Source of the DNA: Flavobacterium commune
Lineage (GTDB): Bacteria; Bacteroidota; Bacteroidia; Flavobacteriales; Flavobacteriaceae
Assembly (NCBI RefSeq): GCF_001857965.1
Contig: NZ_CP017774.1
Location: 1,860,001 to 1,924,000 of the forward strand
Length of the DNA stretch: 64,000 nt
Direction of reading: 5' to 3'
The position numbers and the translations under genes were made by a program. Below, piece after piece: positions 17,049 through 25,879 of the stretch. Position 1 is the first letter of the stretch. Every line of letters starts with the position of its first letter. Below the pieces are notes generated by a model. The model was not told the DNA's origin and did no database searches. It was given only the letters and a program-made list of their open reading frames with translations.

Positions 17049-19544
17049 CTAAAACCCTAAATTCAAAACATAACTTAGTTTGATGGCGATATTGTCTTCA
17101 AATTTTGCTAGTTGATTAGGGCCGTAACGGAAAAAAGTAGTCAATCCCAATCCATTAAAAATTTGATTGAGTTCAATTCCTGATTCAAAGTATCCTCTGT
17201 TCAGGGTTTTGAAATTAAGTCCCAGGTGTTCTTCGGGATTGTCTAAATCGCCCCAGGCCATTCGGGAAACTAAAACTAACGAAGGTTTTACTTTTTTGAA
17301 TAATGTAACTCTGTTAAAAGCGTGTTTAATTTGAAATAAGCTGTACTTATTTGAGAAAAATTCGTTAAAAAACATGGTTTCAAAACTGTTTTTTCCGCCA
17401 AAGGTAATTCTTTGAATAATTGTTTCTTTAGTGATATTGTTAGGAGAGGTATTGTACAAATGCGTTAGCGGTACATCGCCCAAGGCATATCCGGCCTGAA
17501 AGAGTAAGCTGGTTTTTTGACCGTTCAAATATTTCTTTTCATATTCAGTTTTAAAGTCAAATTTGCTAAAATCAAAGTCATTGTTTAATACTCTTCCTAA
17601 GGATTGGGTGTATTGAAAACTGAATTTTGGAAAGCGTTTTTCAATCTCAATTTGTCCTGTTGGCGTTTGCATAAAATCGCTAAACGGACTCCATTGGAGT
17701 GAAACCATAGCGGTTGTCATGGTGTAATGAGTATATAATTGATTTTTTGGATTAAAAGCATAATTGAATTTGGGTTGGATTTCGGCCTGTGCAATTTCCC
17801 AAATGCTTTCTGTTTTTGGAATTAGTTTGGATTCAAAATAGCTTTTCCAACTAATATAATTGTAAAAAGTGCTGATATTGATAGGTCTGGGGTCATAGAT
17901 TTTATAAGGTTTCTTTTCGATTGAAAAAGAAGTACTCGCAATTTCCCGAATATCGTCGGTGTATGAAAAACCAAGCCAGGAATTAGCTTGTTGGTTAATT
18001 TTTGCTGCAGCACCTATGCTGCCTTTAAAAATACCGTCTTTTGTCCCATAGGCATAATAACCTTCAACTCTGAAATTTTTAGATAAACGTTCGTTAGTAA
18101 CTCCGCCTAATCCCAAACGGAAACCTTCGTAGTTGTTGTAGCTGAAAATTTTTCGTAAATCCAGATCGAAAAAACCAATTGGCAAATAGCCGTTGATGAT
18201 TTTCTTTCCAAAAAACAGCCTATTGGCAAATTTTTTCTTAATTGCAATACTGTCAAGTTCGCTATAGGTTTTTTTAAAGCGAATATCAATGCTGTCCTTT
18301 CGATACTGTTCCCAAAAAGATTCGTCTTTGTCAAAAGCATTTTTGTTAATTTCGACAGTAAAATAAGGGTTTTCAATAGGAGTATTTTTGTTTTTTTGGA
18401 TGTCAAAAATATGGTTTTCCGAGCGCAGATAAATATAATCCGAAGGCTGTTTTTTTCGGGACTTGAAATCTTGTTCGATATCGCCGTCAAACTGAATGGT
18501 ACCTCCGAAAATATTGATGTCGTCGTCATTGTGGCCTTTGATGATTTGAAAGGTTTTATGAACAGGAAACCAGATATTTTCTTCGGGTAAGTATTCGAAT
18601 TCATGTGTTCCGCTAATGTTGAGTAAGCCTCTTATACGCATAATGGCTTTAGAAACGGCAAAATTGTTTTGGTCAATATATAAAACCCCTTCAAGACCTT
18701 TGGCTTTGCTTTTCTTTTTGTTCTTAAAGTAAATCATATAGGAACTCCTGCCATTAATGGCTACGGTATCCAGTAATTTGTAGTTGTATTCTTTGACGGC
18801 ATCGTCAGCTATCGGGCTGTTATATTTGGTTTCAAAGAGTTCGTATTTCGGGTCGTAGATAGAAAAAGATTGGAGGTTGAAAGCAATTATTTCGTACAAC
18901 GGCTGTTTTAATCCGGCCATTTTTGTGCCTAAAATAGTTTCTTTTAGTTGGTTGTTGCTAAACTGATGTTGGGATACTTTTTCGGTCTGGAATAAGTGAC
19001 GTTTGCTAACCGTATTTTTAAATTTGTAATTTGTAGAATCGATTTTGTATAAGGCTCCTTGTTTGTATTTTCTAACAAAGACAGAATCTATTTGTCCTGA
19101 AATAGAATCCGGATTGGCGGAAACAATTAATTTATTGTAGTTTTTAAATGCAAAATTAGAAAGTCTTTTTTGAGGATCATTATTGTTTTTTAATACAATG
19201 GTTTTTTTGATGATGCTTAATGCTGTATTTTCATTGCTGATGATAATTTCGTTAAGACGATCCGTTTTTGGAGTTAATTTCAAATTAAAAAACAACTTGT
19301 TTTTTTGAACTTCAACTTTTATTTTGTTGTAACCAATGTAAGAAACAGTGAAGGAAACAATGGTAGTTTTTGAGTTGATTTCAAATTTCCCATCTACATC
19401 GCTAATGCTGTTAATGCCATTGTTTGTGCTTATTGTAGCAAATGGTAATGTTTTGTTAGAACCGGATTCTTTTACAATTCCGCTAATATGAAATTGTGCC
19501 TGAAGCGAAATCGAGAACAAGAATAACAATAGAAAATGCTTCAT
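17049..19544 (-). CDS. DUF5686 outer-membrane protein with carboxypeptidase-regulatory-like domain
   Basis: The chosen start at 19544 (MKHFLLLFLFSISLQAQ) gives 831 residues with a clean signal peptide; the frame is open 29 codons further but that part lacks export character. Residues about 20-105 form a CarboxypepD_reg-like beta-sandwich (SGIVKESGSNKTLPFATIST, DVDGKFEI). The remainder matches DUF5686, a Bacteroidota family predicted to end in an outer-membrane beta-barrel (many alternating aromatic strands, last residues SYVLNLGF with terminal Phe). Function is unknown. It lies after frr on the same strand, 115 bases downstream and beyond a hairpin. Confidence 0.82.
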   Translation of the reverse strand: MKHFLLLFLFSISLQAQFHISGIVKESGSNKTLPFATISTNNGINSISDVDGKFEINSKTTIVSFTVSYIGYNKIKVEVQKNKLFFNLKLTPKTDRLNEIIISNENTALSIIKKTIVLKNNNDPQKRLSNFAFKNYNKLIVSANPDSISGQIDSVFVRKYKQGALYKIDSTNYKFKNTVSKRHLFQTEKVSQHQFSNNQLKETILGTKMAGLKQPLYEIIAFNLQSFSIYDPKYELFETKYNSPIADDAVKEYNYKLLDTVAINGRSSYMIYFKNKKKSKAKGLEGVLYIDQNNFAVSKAIMRIRGLLNISGTHEFEYLPEENIWFPVHKTFQIIKGHNDDDINIFGGTIQFDGDIEQDFKSRKKQPSDYIYLRSENHIFDIQKNKNTPIENPYFTVEINKNAFDKDESFWEQYRKDSIDIRFKKTYSELDSIAIKKKFANRLFFGKKIINGYLPIGFFDLDLRKIFSYNNYEGFRLGLGGVTNERLSKNFRVEGYYAYGTKDGIFKGSIGAAAKINQQANSWLGFSYTDDIREIASTSFSIEKKPYKIYDPRPINISTFYNYISWKSYFESKLIPKTESIWEIAQAEIQPKFNYAFNPKNQLYTHYTMTTAMVSLQWSPFSDFMQTPTGQIEIEKRFPKFSFQYTQSLGRVLNNDFDFSKFDFKTEYEKKYLNGQKTSLLFQAGYALGDVPLTHLYNTSPNNITKETIIQRITFGGKNSFETMFFNEFFSNKYSLFQIKHAFNRVTLFKKVKPSLVLVSRMAWGDLDNPEEHLGLNFKTLNRGYFESGIELNQIFNGLGLTTFFRYGPNQLAKFEDNIAIKLSYVLNLGF

Positions 19545-19605
19545 GGTTGCTGTTTGAATCAAAAACGTGGATAAACGTGTTTTGGTATGGCAAAAGTAAG
19601 AATAA

Positions 19606-19641
19606 AAAAACCGCCTTATTATTTTTAACAAGACGGATTTT
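19606..19641 (-). terminator. Probable terminator of frr
   Basis: An imperfect hairpin (ACCGCCTT paired with AAGACGGA, one internal mismatch, plus A/T extension) lies 19 bases after the frr stop, with a T run on the minus strand. Confidence 0.55.
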
Positions 19642-19659
19642 AAATGAGTTTTTCGAAAG

Positions 19660-20223
19660 TTATACTTTCATTATTTCGGCTTCTTTAGCAGCAAGAAGTT
19701 CGTCAATTTTTTTGATATAAGTATTGGTAAGATTTTGAACTTCTTCTTCGGCACTTTTACAAATGTCTTCTGATGTTCCTTCTTTCTCTAATTTTTTGAT
19801 ATCAGTATTGGCTTCTTTTCGAGCATTTCGGATACCAATTTTTGCGTCTTCAGCTTCAGCTTTAGCTTGTTTTGCCAGTTCACGACGACGGTCTTCTGTC
19901 AAAGGCGGAACACTAATGATAATGATATCGCCATTGTTCATTGGGTTGAACCCAAGATTAGCAATCATAATGGCTTTTTCAATAGTTTGCAGCATATTTT
20001 TTTCAAAAGGCTGCAATGTAATGGTTCTGGCATCCGGAGTGCTGATTTTAGCAACCTGATTAAGAGCTGTTGACGAACCATAATAATCTACAAAAACACT
20101 TCCTAGCATAGCAGGAGATGCTTTTCCGGCACGAATATTTAGAAATTCTTTTTCAAGGTGTCCTATAGAACCTTCCATTGATTCTTCGGTACTTTCTAAT
20201 ATAAAATCTATTTCTTCAGTCAT
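19660..20223 (-). CDS. frr: Ribosome recycling factor
   Basis: The 187-residue protein is full length. It shows the conserved helices of the triple-helix bundle (SIGHLEKEFLNIRAGKASPAML near the start, and RRELAKQAKAEAEDAKIGIRNARKE in the middle) and the inter-domain segment VFVDYYGSSTALNQVAKISTPDARTITLQPF. With EF-G it splits post-termination ribosomes. It follows pyrH on the same strand after a 114-base spacer; the pyrH-frr order is widely conserved. Confidence 0.96.
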   Translation of the reverse strand: MTEEIDFILESTEESMEGSIGHLEKEFLNIRAGKASPAMLGSVFVDYYGSSTALNQVAKISTPDARTITLQPFEKNMLQTIEKAIMIANLGFNPMNNGDIIIISVPPLTEDRRRELAKQAKAEAEDAKIGIRNARKEANTDIKKLEKEGTSEDICKSAEEEVQNLTNTYIKKIDELLAAKEAEIMKV

Positions 20224-20337
20224 TTCTTTAATGTTTATAGTTTGTTGTTTATAGCTTGTTGTTGTTTTATTGTTCTAATTCAGATGTTGTCTTTTGGAAT
20301 GTTACTGGACTATAAACAATAAACTCAAAACCATAAA

Positions 20338-21045
20338 CTATATATTAACTACAGTTCCAATATTTTCCCCATCGCAGATTTTTTCCAGATTTCCGCTTTG
20401 GTTCATGTCAAAAATAAGTATCGGTAATTTGTTTTCCTGGCTTAATGTAAAAGCAGTTGTGTCCATTACATTTAATCCTTTTTTGATGACATCATCAAAC
20501 GAAATATAGTCAAATTTTACTGCCGAAGCATTTTTTTCAGGATCTGAATCATATACACCATCTACGCGGGTTCCTTTCAGGATTACGTCGGCATTGATTT
20601 CAATTCCACGTAAAACAGCAGCTGTATCAGTAGTAAAATAAGGATTTCCTGTTCCGGCACCAAAGATTACAATTCGACCTTTTTCTAAGTGACGATCGGC
20701 TCTTCTTTTGATATAAGGTTCAGCAATAGACTCCATTTTTAAGGCAGTTTGCAAACGCGTTTTCATGCCTTTGTCCTCAAGAGCACCTTGCAAAGCCATT
20801 CCGTTAATAACGGTAGCAAGCATTCCCATATAATCTCCTTGCACTCTGTCCATTCCGCTGCTGGCTCCGGCAACTCCTCTAAAGATGTTTCCTCCACCTA
20901 TTACGATGGCGATTTCTACTCCTTTGGCGTGAACTTTTTTGATTTCTTCAGCATATTCAGCTAATCTTACAGGATCTATTCCATATTGACGATCTCCCAT
21001 TAAAGCTTCACCGCTTAATTTTAGAAGAATTCTTTTGTATTTCAT
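20338..21045 (-). CDS. pyrH: UMP kinase
   Basis: The start at 21045 ([17 protein letters not shown]) gives 235 residues, the usual size. Amino-acid-kinase features are visible: KLSGEALMG nucleotide-binding strand, [28 protein letters not shown], and the [15 protein letters not shown] segment near the C-terminus. It converts UMP to UDP in cytosolic pyrimidine biosynthesis, using ATP. A 20-codon upstream extension is possible but not conserved-looking. It is placed between a patatin gene and frr on the minus strand. Confidence 0.96.
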   Translation of the reverse strand: MKYKRILLKLSGEALMGDRQYGIDPVRLAEYAEEIKKVHAKGVEIAIVIGGGNIFRGVAGASSGMDRVQGDYMGMLATVINGMALQGALEDKGMKTRLQTALKMESIAEPYIKRRADRHLEKGRIVIFGAGTGNPYFTTDTAAVLRGIEINADVILKGTRVDGVYDSDPEKNASAVKFDYISFDDVIKKGLNVMDTTAFTLSQENKLPILIFDMNQSGNLEKICDGENIGTVVNI

Positions 21046-21106
21046 GTCTTTGTTGCGTTGATTGGTGCAAATATAGGGATATTCTTTTTTTCTGAAATAG
21101 GGCAAC

Positions 21107-21892
21107 TTAAATTTTATAGATTTTGTTTTCGTAACTGTATTTTGCCGCCTGATAACCTAAATTGAATATAGTGTCCATCTTGACTTTATTAGTTTCAAAG
21201 GTGCTGTAGATGCTGAGTTCTTTAGGTTGAATCATCCAGTCGCAATGATTAAACTTTGTGATATTAGAGTTTTCCGAAAGAATATCAAAAGCTCTGGTGG
21301 TTACAGCTCTGATAGAACTTAAATCCTTAGCGGTAATCATATTAATAGGGCTTACATAAACGCCAATAATCATATCAGAGCTGTCTCTTAATAAATCGGT
21401 AGGGAAGTGGTTTAAAATACCGCCATCACTATAATGATTGCCGTTAATTTCATAAGGCGAAATAATCCCGGGAAAGGAAGACGAAGAGATAAGGGCATCG
21501 ACAATTTTAGTTTCAGGTTCAAATATTTTTAATTGTCCTTTGATCATGTCGGTGGCAGTGATTTGTGTTGGAATATTCAAATCAGCCAGAGTTGCATCTT
21601 CAAAAACCACCCGGAAATATTCACGAAATGCTTCAGAGTCAATCAAACCTGCCTTAGTAAAGGTTATGTGTTTCCAGTGAAATAAATAAATTGATTTGAA
21701 GAATTCTAAGATTTCTTCAGGTGTTTTTCCCCAGGCATACATGGCACCAACGATAGAACCGGCACTGGTTCCCGCAATTTGATTAGGGCGAATGTTTTTT
21801 TCTTCTAAAAATTTGATAGCACCCGCATGGGCCAAACCCTTTGTTCCGCCACCCGAAAGCGCTAAGCCAATTGATTTTGAATTTAAGTTCAT
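21107..21892 (-). CDS. Patatin-like phospholipase
   Basis: With the start at 21892 the protein has 261 residues. It carries the oxyanion-hole [11 protein letters not shown] (residues 14-24), the nucleophile elbow GTSAGS (Ser43) and the catalytic-dyad DGG motif (Asp156), so it should be an active serine acyl-hydrolase on phospholipids or related esters. There is no signal peptide with this start; an upstream start at 21961 would add a basic 23-residue leader without clear export character, so a cytosolic location is likely. It lies 61 bases upstream of pyrH on the same strand. Its biological substrate is unknown. Confidence 0.88.
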   Translation of the reverse strand: MNLNSKSIGLALSGGGTKGLAHAGAIKFLEEKNIRPNQIAGTSAGSIVGAMYAWGKTPEEILEFFKSIYLFHWKHITFTKAGLIDSEAFREYFRVVFEDATLADLNIPTQITATDMIKGQLKIFEPETKIVDALISSSSFPGIISPYEINGNHYSDGGILNHFPTDLLRDSSDMIIGVYVSPINMITAKDLSSIRAVTTRAFDILSENSNITKFNHCDWMIQPKELSIYSTFETNKVKMDTIFNLGYQAAKYSYENKIYKI

Positions 21893-22032
21893 CTTTTGCA
21901 ATTTTGATAAAAATACACTTTTTGGTGGTTTTATAGGGATGAAATTAAAATTTTTGAGCATAGTTAGTATAATCTTAAATTGATGGTATGGTTTAAGATT
22001 ATCGTTTTAAATATGTTTTTCTTTAAATACAA

Positions 22033-22064
22033 AATTCCGCAAAGTCAAAAGACAATGCGGAATT
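22033..22064 (-). terminator. Terminator of the small lipoprotein gene
   Basis: AATTCCGC (22033-22040) pairs with GCGGAATT (22057-22064), 33 bases beyond the stop at 22097. A T run on the plus side also allows termination from the other direction. Confidence 0.7.
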
Positions 22065-22096
22065 ATTTTTACAAAAAAACCTTTAGAGAATTAAAA

Positions 22097-22516
22097 TTAT
22101 TTTTCTCCTAATACTTTAAGTAGTCTTACCCAATGTAGTTGCTTCGTACTGTCTGGTCTAGGAAAACTAAGAACGATTACGGTACGATCTATATGTTCTA
22201 TTTTGTAAGTGATATGGCCCCAAACAAAAGTAGAGTCATTTTTAACTGACCATTTTTGAGGACGAATTATAACATCACCAGCCATTCCTTCAAGTAAAGT
22301 ATAACCTTCTTTTGTACTAAATTTATACCTGTGAGAATATCCATCTTTATGAAATTGAAAATTTATACTACCACATGATAAATCATATTGTTTGGTACTG
22401 CTATATTGCCAATATTGATTTTTAGGAGTAATAAAAATATCCTCTAATGTGCTCTTTTTAGTACATGAAGATAAAGCAAGTACTATAACCATAATTAATA
22501 AATTAATTGTTTTCAT
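22097..22516 (-). CDS. Small lipoprotein of unknown function
   Basis: The 139-residue protein begins with a lipoprotein signal (MVIVLALSSCTKK, lipid-anchored Cys near residue 18). The mature part has many beta-strand-like segments with repeated aromatic and charged residues (YWQYSSTKQYDL, HYKIEHIDRTVIVLSF-like strands), suggesting a small beta-barrel such as a lipocalin-type fold. That fold is a guess from strand pattern only. I recognise no family. It has its own terminator and stands apart from the neighbouring genes. Confidence 0.7.
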   Translation of the reverse strand: MKTINLLIMVIVLALSSCTKKSTLEDIFITPKNQYWQYSSTKQYDLSCGSINFQFHKDGYSHRYKFSTKEGYTLLEGMAGDVIIRPQKWSVKNDSTFVWGHITYKIEHIDRTVIVLSFPRPDSTKQLHWVRLLKVLGEK

Positions 22517-22664
22517 AAATATAATTTACGTTAATGGGGTCTGGACGATCCTCAACTTTTATTTTTAATTTTAATTGACCTAAAAAAATATTGTCAATAT
22601 TCAGGCACTTCAATATATATTATTCCTGTATGTTTGGTATTGAATTGATTGATTCTAAAAAACA

Positions 22665-22695
22665 AACCTTGTTGACAAATTGTGTCAACAAGGTT
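22665..22695 (-). terminator. Perfect terminator of the 44-residue peptide gene
   Basis: A 13-bp perfect stem (AACCTTGTTGACA, 22665-22677, with TGTCAACAAGGTT, 22683-22695) has a 5-base loop. It lies 11 bases after the small gene's stop and is followed on the minus strand by a T-rich run. Confidence 0.85.
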
Positions 22696-22705
22696 GTTAG
22701 AATTT

Positions 22706-22840
22706 CTACTTCTGTTTACAATGCCACACGAAAGGATTCGTGCGGCAGCGGGTGTAAGTAACCTGAACAGCTTCAATTTGAGCATAAGTGTTAAAGCCAA
22801 AACACAAAAGAAACAATAAAGTAAGTTTCCGGATAATCAT
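22706..22840 (-). CDS. Small secreted peptide, 44 residues, two cysteines
   Basis: An ATG at 22840 opens a 44-codon frame. It encodes a classical signal peptide (MIIRKLTLLFLLCFGFNTYA) followed by a 24-residue mature part containing TRCRTNPFVWHCKQK, with two cysteines 9 residues apart that could form a disulfide loop. Three things support a real gene: the hydrophobic signal sequence with an AxA-like cleavage site, a TAGATTTG promoter box 45 bases upstream, and a perfect 13-bp terminator 11 bases past the stop. A longer overlapping frame (22594-22800) in another phase lacks these supports. Family and function are unknown. It could be a secreted peptide or a small envelope protein. Confidence 0.62.
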   Translation of the reverse strand: MIIRKLTLLFLLCFGFNTYAQIEAVQVTYTRCRTNPFVWHCKQK

Positions 22841-22884
22841 ATTTTAATGGTTTTGTTATTAGTCTTCGTTTAAAATGGTTAAAA

Positions 22885-22914
22885 CAAATCTAATAAAAAA
22901 CAGGAGTCAAAAAA
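22885..22914 (-). promoter_or_regulatory. Candidate promoter of the 44-residue peptide gene
   Basis: On the minus strand TTTTTTG (22914-22908) is followed after 15 bases by TAGATTTG (22892-22885). The -7 box is a full match; the spacing is slightly short. Confidence 0.45.
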
Positions 22915-22940
22915 ATATTTTTGTAGTATTTTTCTCAACA

Positions 22941-22972
22941 AAAAAAGCCATGAATTGAATCATAGCTTTCTA
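22941..22972 (-). terminator. Terminator of the truB transcription unit
   Basis: A hairpin with AAAGC, one mismatch, ATGA paired with TCAT and GCTTT lies about 22 bases beyond the truB stop, with a T run on the minus strand. Confidence 0.65.
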
Positions 22973-22994
22973 TATTTTGTTGTAAAATCAATAT

Positions 22995-23696
22995 TTATTC
23001 AGAATCCAATCCCAAAGACTCTTCAAACAGCGTAACACCAATAGCGTTTTTCACGTCATAATCACCAATTTTTGTTCGACGTAATGCCGTCAAGTGTGAA
23101 CCTGAATTCATGGCTTTTCCAAAATCATAAGCCAAAGAACGGATGTAAGTTCCTTTGCTGCAAACTACTCTGAAATCGATTTCAGGCAGTGCAATTCGGG
23201 TGATTTCAAATTCGAGAATGGTCGTTTTTCTGCTTGCAATTTCTACCTCTTCTCCGGCACGAGCGTGTTCGTACAAGCGTTTACCATCTTTTTTTATTGC
23301 AGAAAAAATTGGTGGTTTTTGATCAATTTCGCCCAAAAAATGTTTCACTGTTTCGTAAATTAAGGCTTCATTAATATGTTCCGTTGGAAAAGTTTCGTCA
23401 ATTTCGGTTTCTAAATCATAGGATGGAGTAGTGGCTCCAATATAAAAAGTACCGGTGTATTCTTTGGCTTGACCCTGAAGTTCTGCTATTTTCTTAGTGA
23501 ATTTTCCGGTGCAAATTAACAGCAATCCGGTTGCCAATGGATCGAGAGTTCCGGCATGACCAATTTTGAATTTTTTAGGTAATCCTACTTTGTTGATGAG
23601 TAGGTATTTTAATTTATTCACCGCCTGAAATGAGCTCCATTTCAAGGGTTTGTCTATCAGTAAAACCTGTCCTTCTAAATATTCTTCGGGCTTCAT
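22995..23696 (-). CDS. truB: tRNA pseudouridine(55) synthase
   Basis: The 233-residue protein has the TruB catalytic motif KIGHAGTLDPLATGLL with the nucleophile Asp52, and later KKDGKRLYEHARAGEEVE and CSKGTYIRSLAYDFG. It isomerises U55 of elongator tRNAs in the cytosol. It is short compared with E. coli TruB (314), lacking much of the C-terminal PUA region, as is common in Bacteroidota. Its ATG overlaps the uppP stop by one base (TAATG), indicating coupled translation in a ftsX-DUF3098-uppP-truB unit. Confidence 0.95.
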   Translation of the reverse strand: MKPEEYLEGQVLLIDKPLKWSSFQAVNKLKYLLINKVGLPKKFKIGHAGTLDPLATGLLLICTGKFTKKIAELQGQAKEYTGTFYIGATTPSYDLETEIDETFPTEHINEALIYETVKHFLGEIDQKPPIFSAIKKDGKRLYEHARAGEEVEIASRKTTILEFEITRIALPEIDFRVVCSKGTYIRSLAYDFGKAMNSGSHLTALRRTKIGDYDVKNAIGVTLFEESLGLDSE

Positions 23697-24481
23697 TAGA
23701 TAATAGTCAATGGGTGAATAAAATAATGGATAATCAGCAGAATAATTCCGGCTGCAATGCGGTAATAACCAAAGATTTTGAATCCTTTTTTGCTTAGAAA
23801 ACCAATGAATGATTTAATGGCTAACATGGCCACGATAAAAGCAACAATGTTCCCAATGATTAATATGTTAATTTGGTCTTCGGTCAATACATAACCGTCT
23901 TTGTAATAATCGTAGCATTTTTTTACTGTTGCACCTAACATAGTGGGTACCGCCAGGAAAAAAGAGAATTCGGCTGCTGAGGTTCTCGATAAGTTTTGAG
24001 ACATTCCGCCTACAATAGAAGCGCCACTTCTGGAAACTCCAGGAATCATGGCAAGACATTGGAATAATCCGATTTTGAAAGCTCTTAAATAGCTGATTTC
24101 GGTTTCGGTTGAATGGCTAAACCAGTCATCTACTTTTAGCAGAATGATGCCACCCACTAATAACGAAATGGCTACCGTTAACGGATTTTCTAATAAAGCA
24201 TCTATTTTTTTGCTGAAAAGCAAACCAAAAACTACCGCGGGAATAAAAGCGACCAATAATTTGAAATAAAAATCAAAAGACTGAAAAAAGCGTTTGAAGT
24301 AAAGTACCAAAACTGAAAGAATGGCTCCCAATTGGATTACTATAGTGAAAAGTTTGGTAAAATCATCTTGTGCAATTCCGTAAAAAGAAGAAGCAATAAT
24401 CATGTGTCCTGTTGAAGAAACCGGAAGAAATTCGGTGATTCCTTCGATAATTGCCAAAACAATAGCCTGTAATGTATCCAT
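23696..24481 (-). CDS. uppP: Undecaprenyl-diphosphatase
   Basis: The 261-residue inner-membrane protein has about eight hydrophobic segments. It carries both BacA/UppP signatures: [16 protein letters not shown] near the N-terminus and the second motif [13 protein letters not shown] in the middle. It dephosphorylates undecaprenyl pyrophosphate to recycle the lipid carrier for peptidoglycan and O-antigen synthesis. It is coupled by a one-base overlap to truB and follows a DUF3098 gene, a cluster order typical of Bacteroidota. Confidence 0.95.
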   Translation of the reverse strand: MDTLQAIVLAIIEGITEFLPVSSTGHMIIASSFYGIAQDDFTKLFTIVIQLGAILSVLVLYFKRFFQSFDFYFKLLVAFIPAVVFGLLFSKKIDALLENPLTVAISLLVGGIILLKVDDWFSHSTETEISYLRAFKIGLFQCLAMIPGVSRSGASIVGGMSQNLSRTSAAEFSFFLAVPTMLGATVKKCYDYYKDGYVLTEDQINILIIGNIVAFIVAMLAIKSFIGFLSKKGFKIFGYYRIAAGIILLIIHYFIHPLTII

Positions 24482-24584
24482 TATTTAGTGTTCAGTGTTC
24501 AGTCCCGTCCCGATTATTCGGAATCAGGATTAGTATTCAGTTTATTAGATTTGCTTTTTGCTGCAAACTAATGCTGCTTACTGT

Positions 24585-24821
24585 TTACTGTTTTTTAGGG
24601 TTTTTTAAAATAGCATAAATTGTAATTCCAAAACCAATTAAAACCGTTGTAGGAGCTAAACGAATTCTTCTAAAGTTAAAAATAGCATCGCTATACACCT
24701 TAGGGTCATCACTACCGCCACCGGACATTAATATAAATCCAAGTGCAATTACTCCAATTCCGATTAATAGAATTTTATAATTGATTTTATCGAATAAGAA
24801 TTCTTGTTTGTCGTCTTTCAT
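24585..24821 (-). CDS. DUF3098 membrane protein
   Basis: The 78-residue protein has two membrane segments (about 14-33 and 58-72) separated by a short loop with SGGGSDDPKVYSDAIFNFRR, the conserved pattern of DUF3098. The family occurs almost only in Bacteroidota and is typically encoded between ftsX and uppP, as here. A role with cell-envelope or division proteins is inferred from that context; no biochemical function is established to my knowledge. Confidence 0.88.
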   Translation of the reverse strand: MKDDKQEFLFDKINYKILLIGIGVIALGFILMSGGGSDDPKVYSDAIFNFRRIRLAPTTVLIGFGITIYAILKNPKKQ

Positions 24822-24824
24822 AAT

Positions 24825-24868
24825 GTCATTGCGAGGAACTACTTGTCCGCCGTGGCGGAAGCAATCTC
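24825..24868. repeat. Dispersed GTCATTGCGAGGAAC-type repeat
   Basis: GTCATTGCGAGGAAC (24825-24839) and GAAGCAATCTC (24858-24868) are the arms of a dispersed palindromic element that I recognise from many bacterial genomes. Between them sits a perfect small hairpin, TCCGCC-GT-GGCGGA (24846-24859). It lies between the ftsX and DUF3098 genes, inside a probable operon. Confidence 0.6.
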
Positions 24869-24894
24869 TTCCTCATTATTAAGTTAGTTTATGA

Positions 24895-25770
24895 CTAGTA
24901 TAAATCGTCTGTTCTAAGGTTTAAGAAACGTTGTGTAGCAAAATGGGTGCTTAACCAGGTGATTAAAACTCCAAATCCAAAAACAGCAGCGAAAACCAGT
25001 AAAATCAGCACTTTATCATTTAGAATTCCTAAATCAGGGAAGTTAGTTTGTACATAAAATAAAAGTCCTATTAGAGCCAGAATTGCTAAAATAGCTCCCA
25101 GCATTCCCAGTTTTACACTTCGCATTACAAAAGGTTTTCTAATAAACGATTTTGTAGCACCTACCATTTGCATGGTTTTAATGATAAAACGATGCGAATA
25201 TATAGACAAACGAAGCGAACTGTTAATTAATAATACAGCAATAAAAGTTAAAAATCCGCTGATGATTAAAATCCACATACTTACTTTTTTGATATTGTCG
25301 TTGACTAAATTCACTAATTGTTTATCGTAAACAATGTCTGAAATCATTGGGTTAGTGCGCAATTGACGTTCTATTTTGGCTACGCTGTCATTTTCTACAT
25401 AAGCCGCTTTGATGTGAATGTCATAAGAATTTTGTAGCGGATTTTCGCCAAGGAAAGTCAGGAAATCTTCACCAATAATATCGGTGTGTTGTTTTGCAGC
25501 GGCATCTTTGCTGACATAAACAATCTTTTTTGCGTAAGCTGCTCTTTTTAATTCAGTGCCAAAATTTTTCAAAATTGTATCATTGGCTTCATTTTTAAAG
25601 AATACCGTCATGGCAATTTTTTCTTTAAAATTGTCAGCTAATCTTTTAGAATTGATAATAAAAAGTCCTAATGTTCCCAGTAAAAATAAAACTAAGGAAA
25701 TACTTAAAACTACCGAAAAATAAGAGGAAATTAACCTGCGTTTTTGAAACTTATCAAATGAAGAACTCAT
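24895..25770 (-). CDS. ftsX: Cell-division protein FtsX (ABC-type permease)
   Basis: The 291-residue protein has the FtsX layout: a cytosolic N-terminus, a first membrane helix (about 20-40), a periplasmic domain (about 42-165, AMTVFFKNEANDTILKNF onward), then three helices with the conserved FtsX_MacB core (IIKTMQMVGATKSFIRKPFVMRS). With FtsE it controls peptidoglycan hydrolases at the septum. ftsE is not adjacent here, as is common in this phylum. It heads the ftsX-DUF3098-uppP-truB minus-strand cluster. Confidence 0.93.
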   Translation of the reverse strand: MSSSFDKFQKRRLISSYFSVVLSISLVLFLLGTLGLFIINSKRLADNFKEKIAMTVFFKNEANDTILKNFGTELKRAAYAKKIVYVSKDAAAKQHTDIIGEDFLTFLGENPLQNSYDIHIKAAYVENDSVAKIERQLRTNPMISDIVYDKQLVNLVNDNIKKVSMWILIISGFLTFIAVLLINSSLRLSIYSHRFIIKTMQMVGATKSFIRKPFVMRSVKLGMLGAILAILALIGLLFYVQTNFPDLGILNDKVLILLVFAAVFGFGVLITWLSTHFATQRFLNLRTDDLY

Positions 25771-25879
25771 AGTTTACTTTAATTTGCGGTAAAAATAATA
25801 AAGAATTTCTTTATTTGAAGTTAATAACGTTCAAAGTTTCGATTTTCTTGTCATAAAGAACGGCTTTTTAAAATATTTT

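Noticed and set aside
22594..22800. 68-codon minus-strand frame overlapping the 44-residue peptide gene
   Set aside because: It lacks a signal or family pattern, runs through the terminator hairpin and lies in a different phase from the well-supported small gene.
25798..25816. AATAAAG/CTTTATT palindrome as terminator of the TauE gene
   Set aside because: The stem is only seven A/T-rich pairs and is too weak to call.
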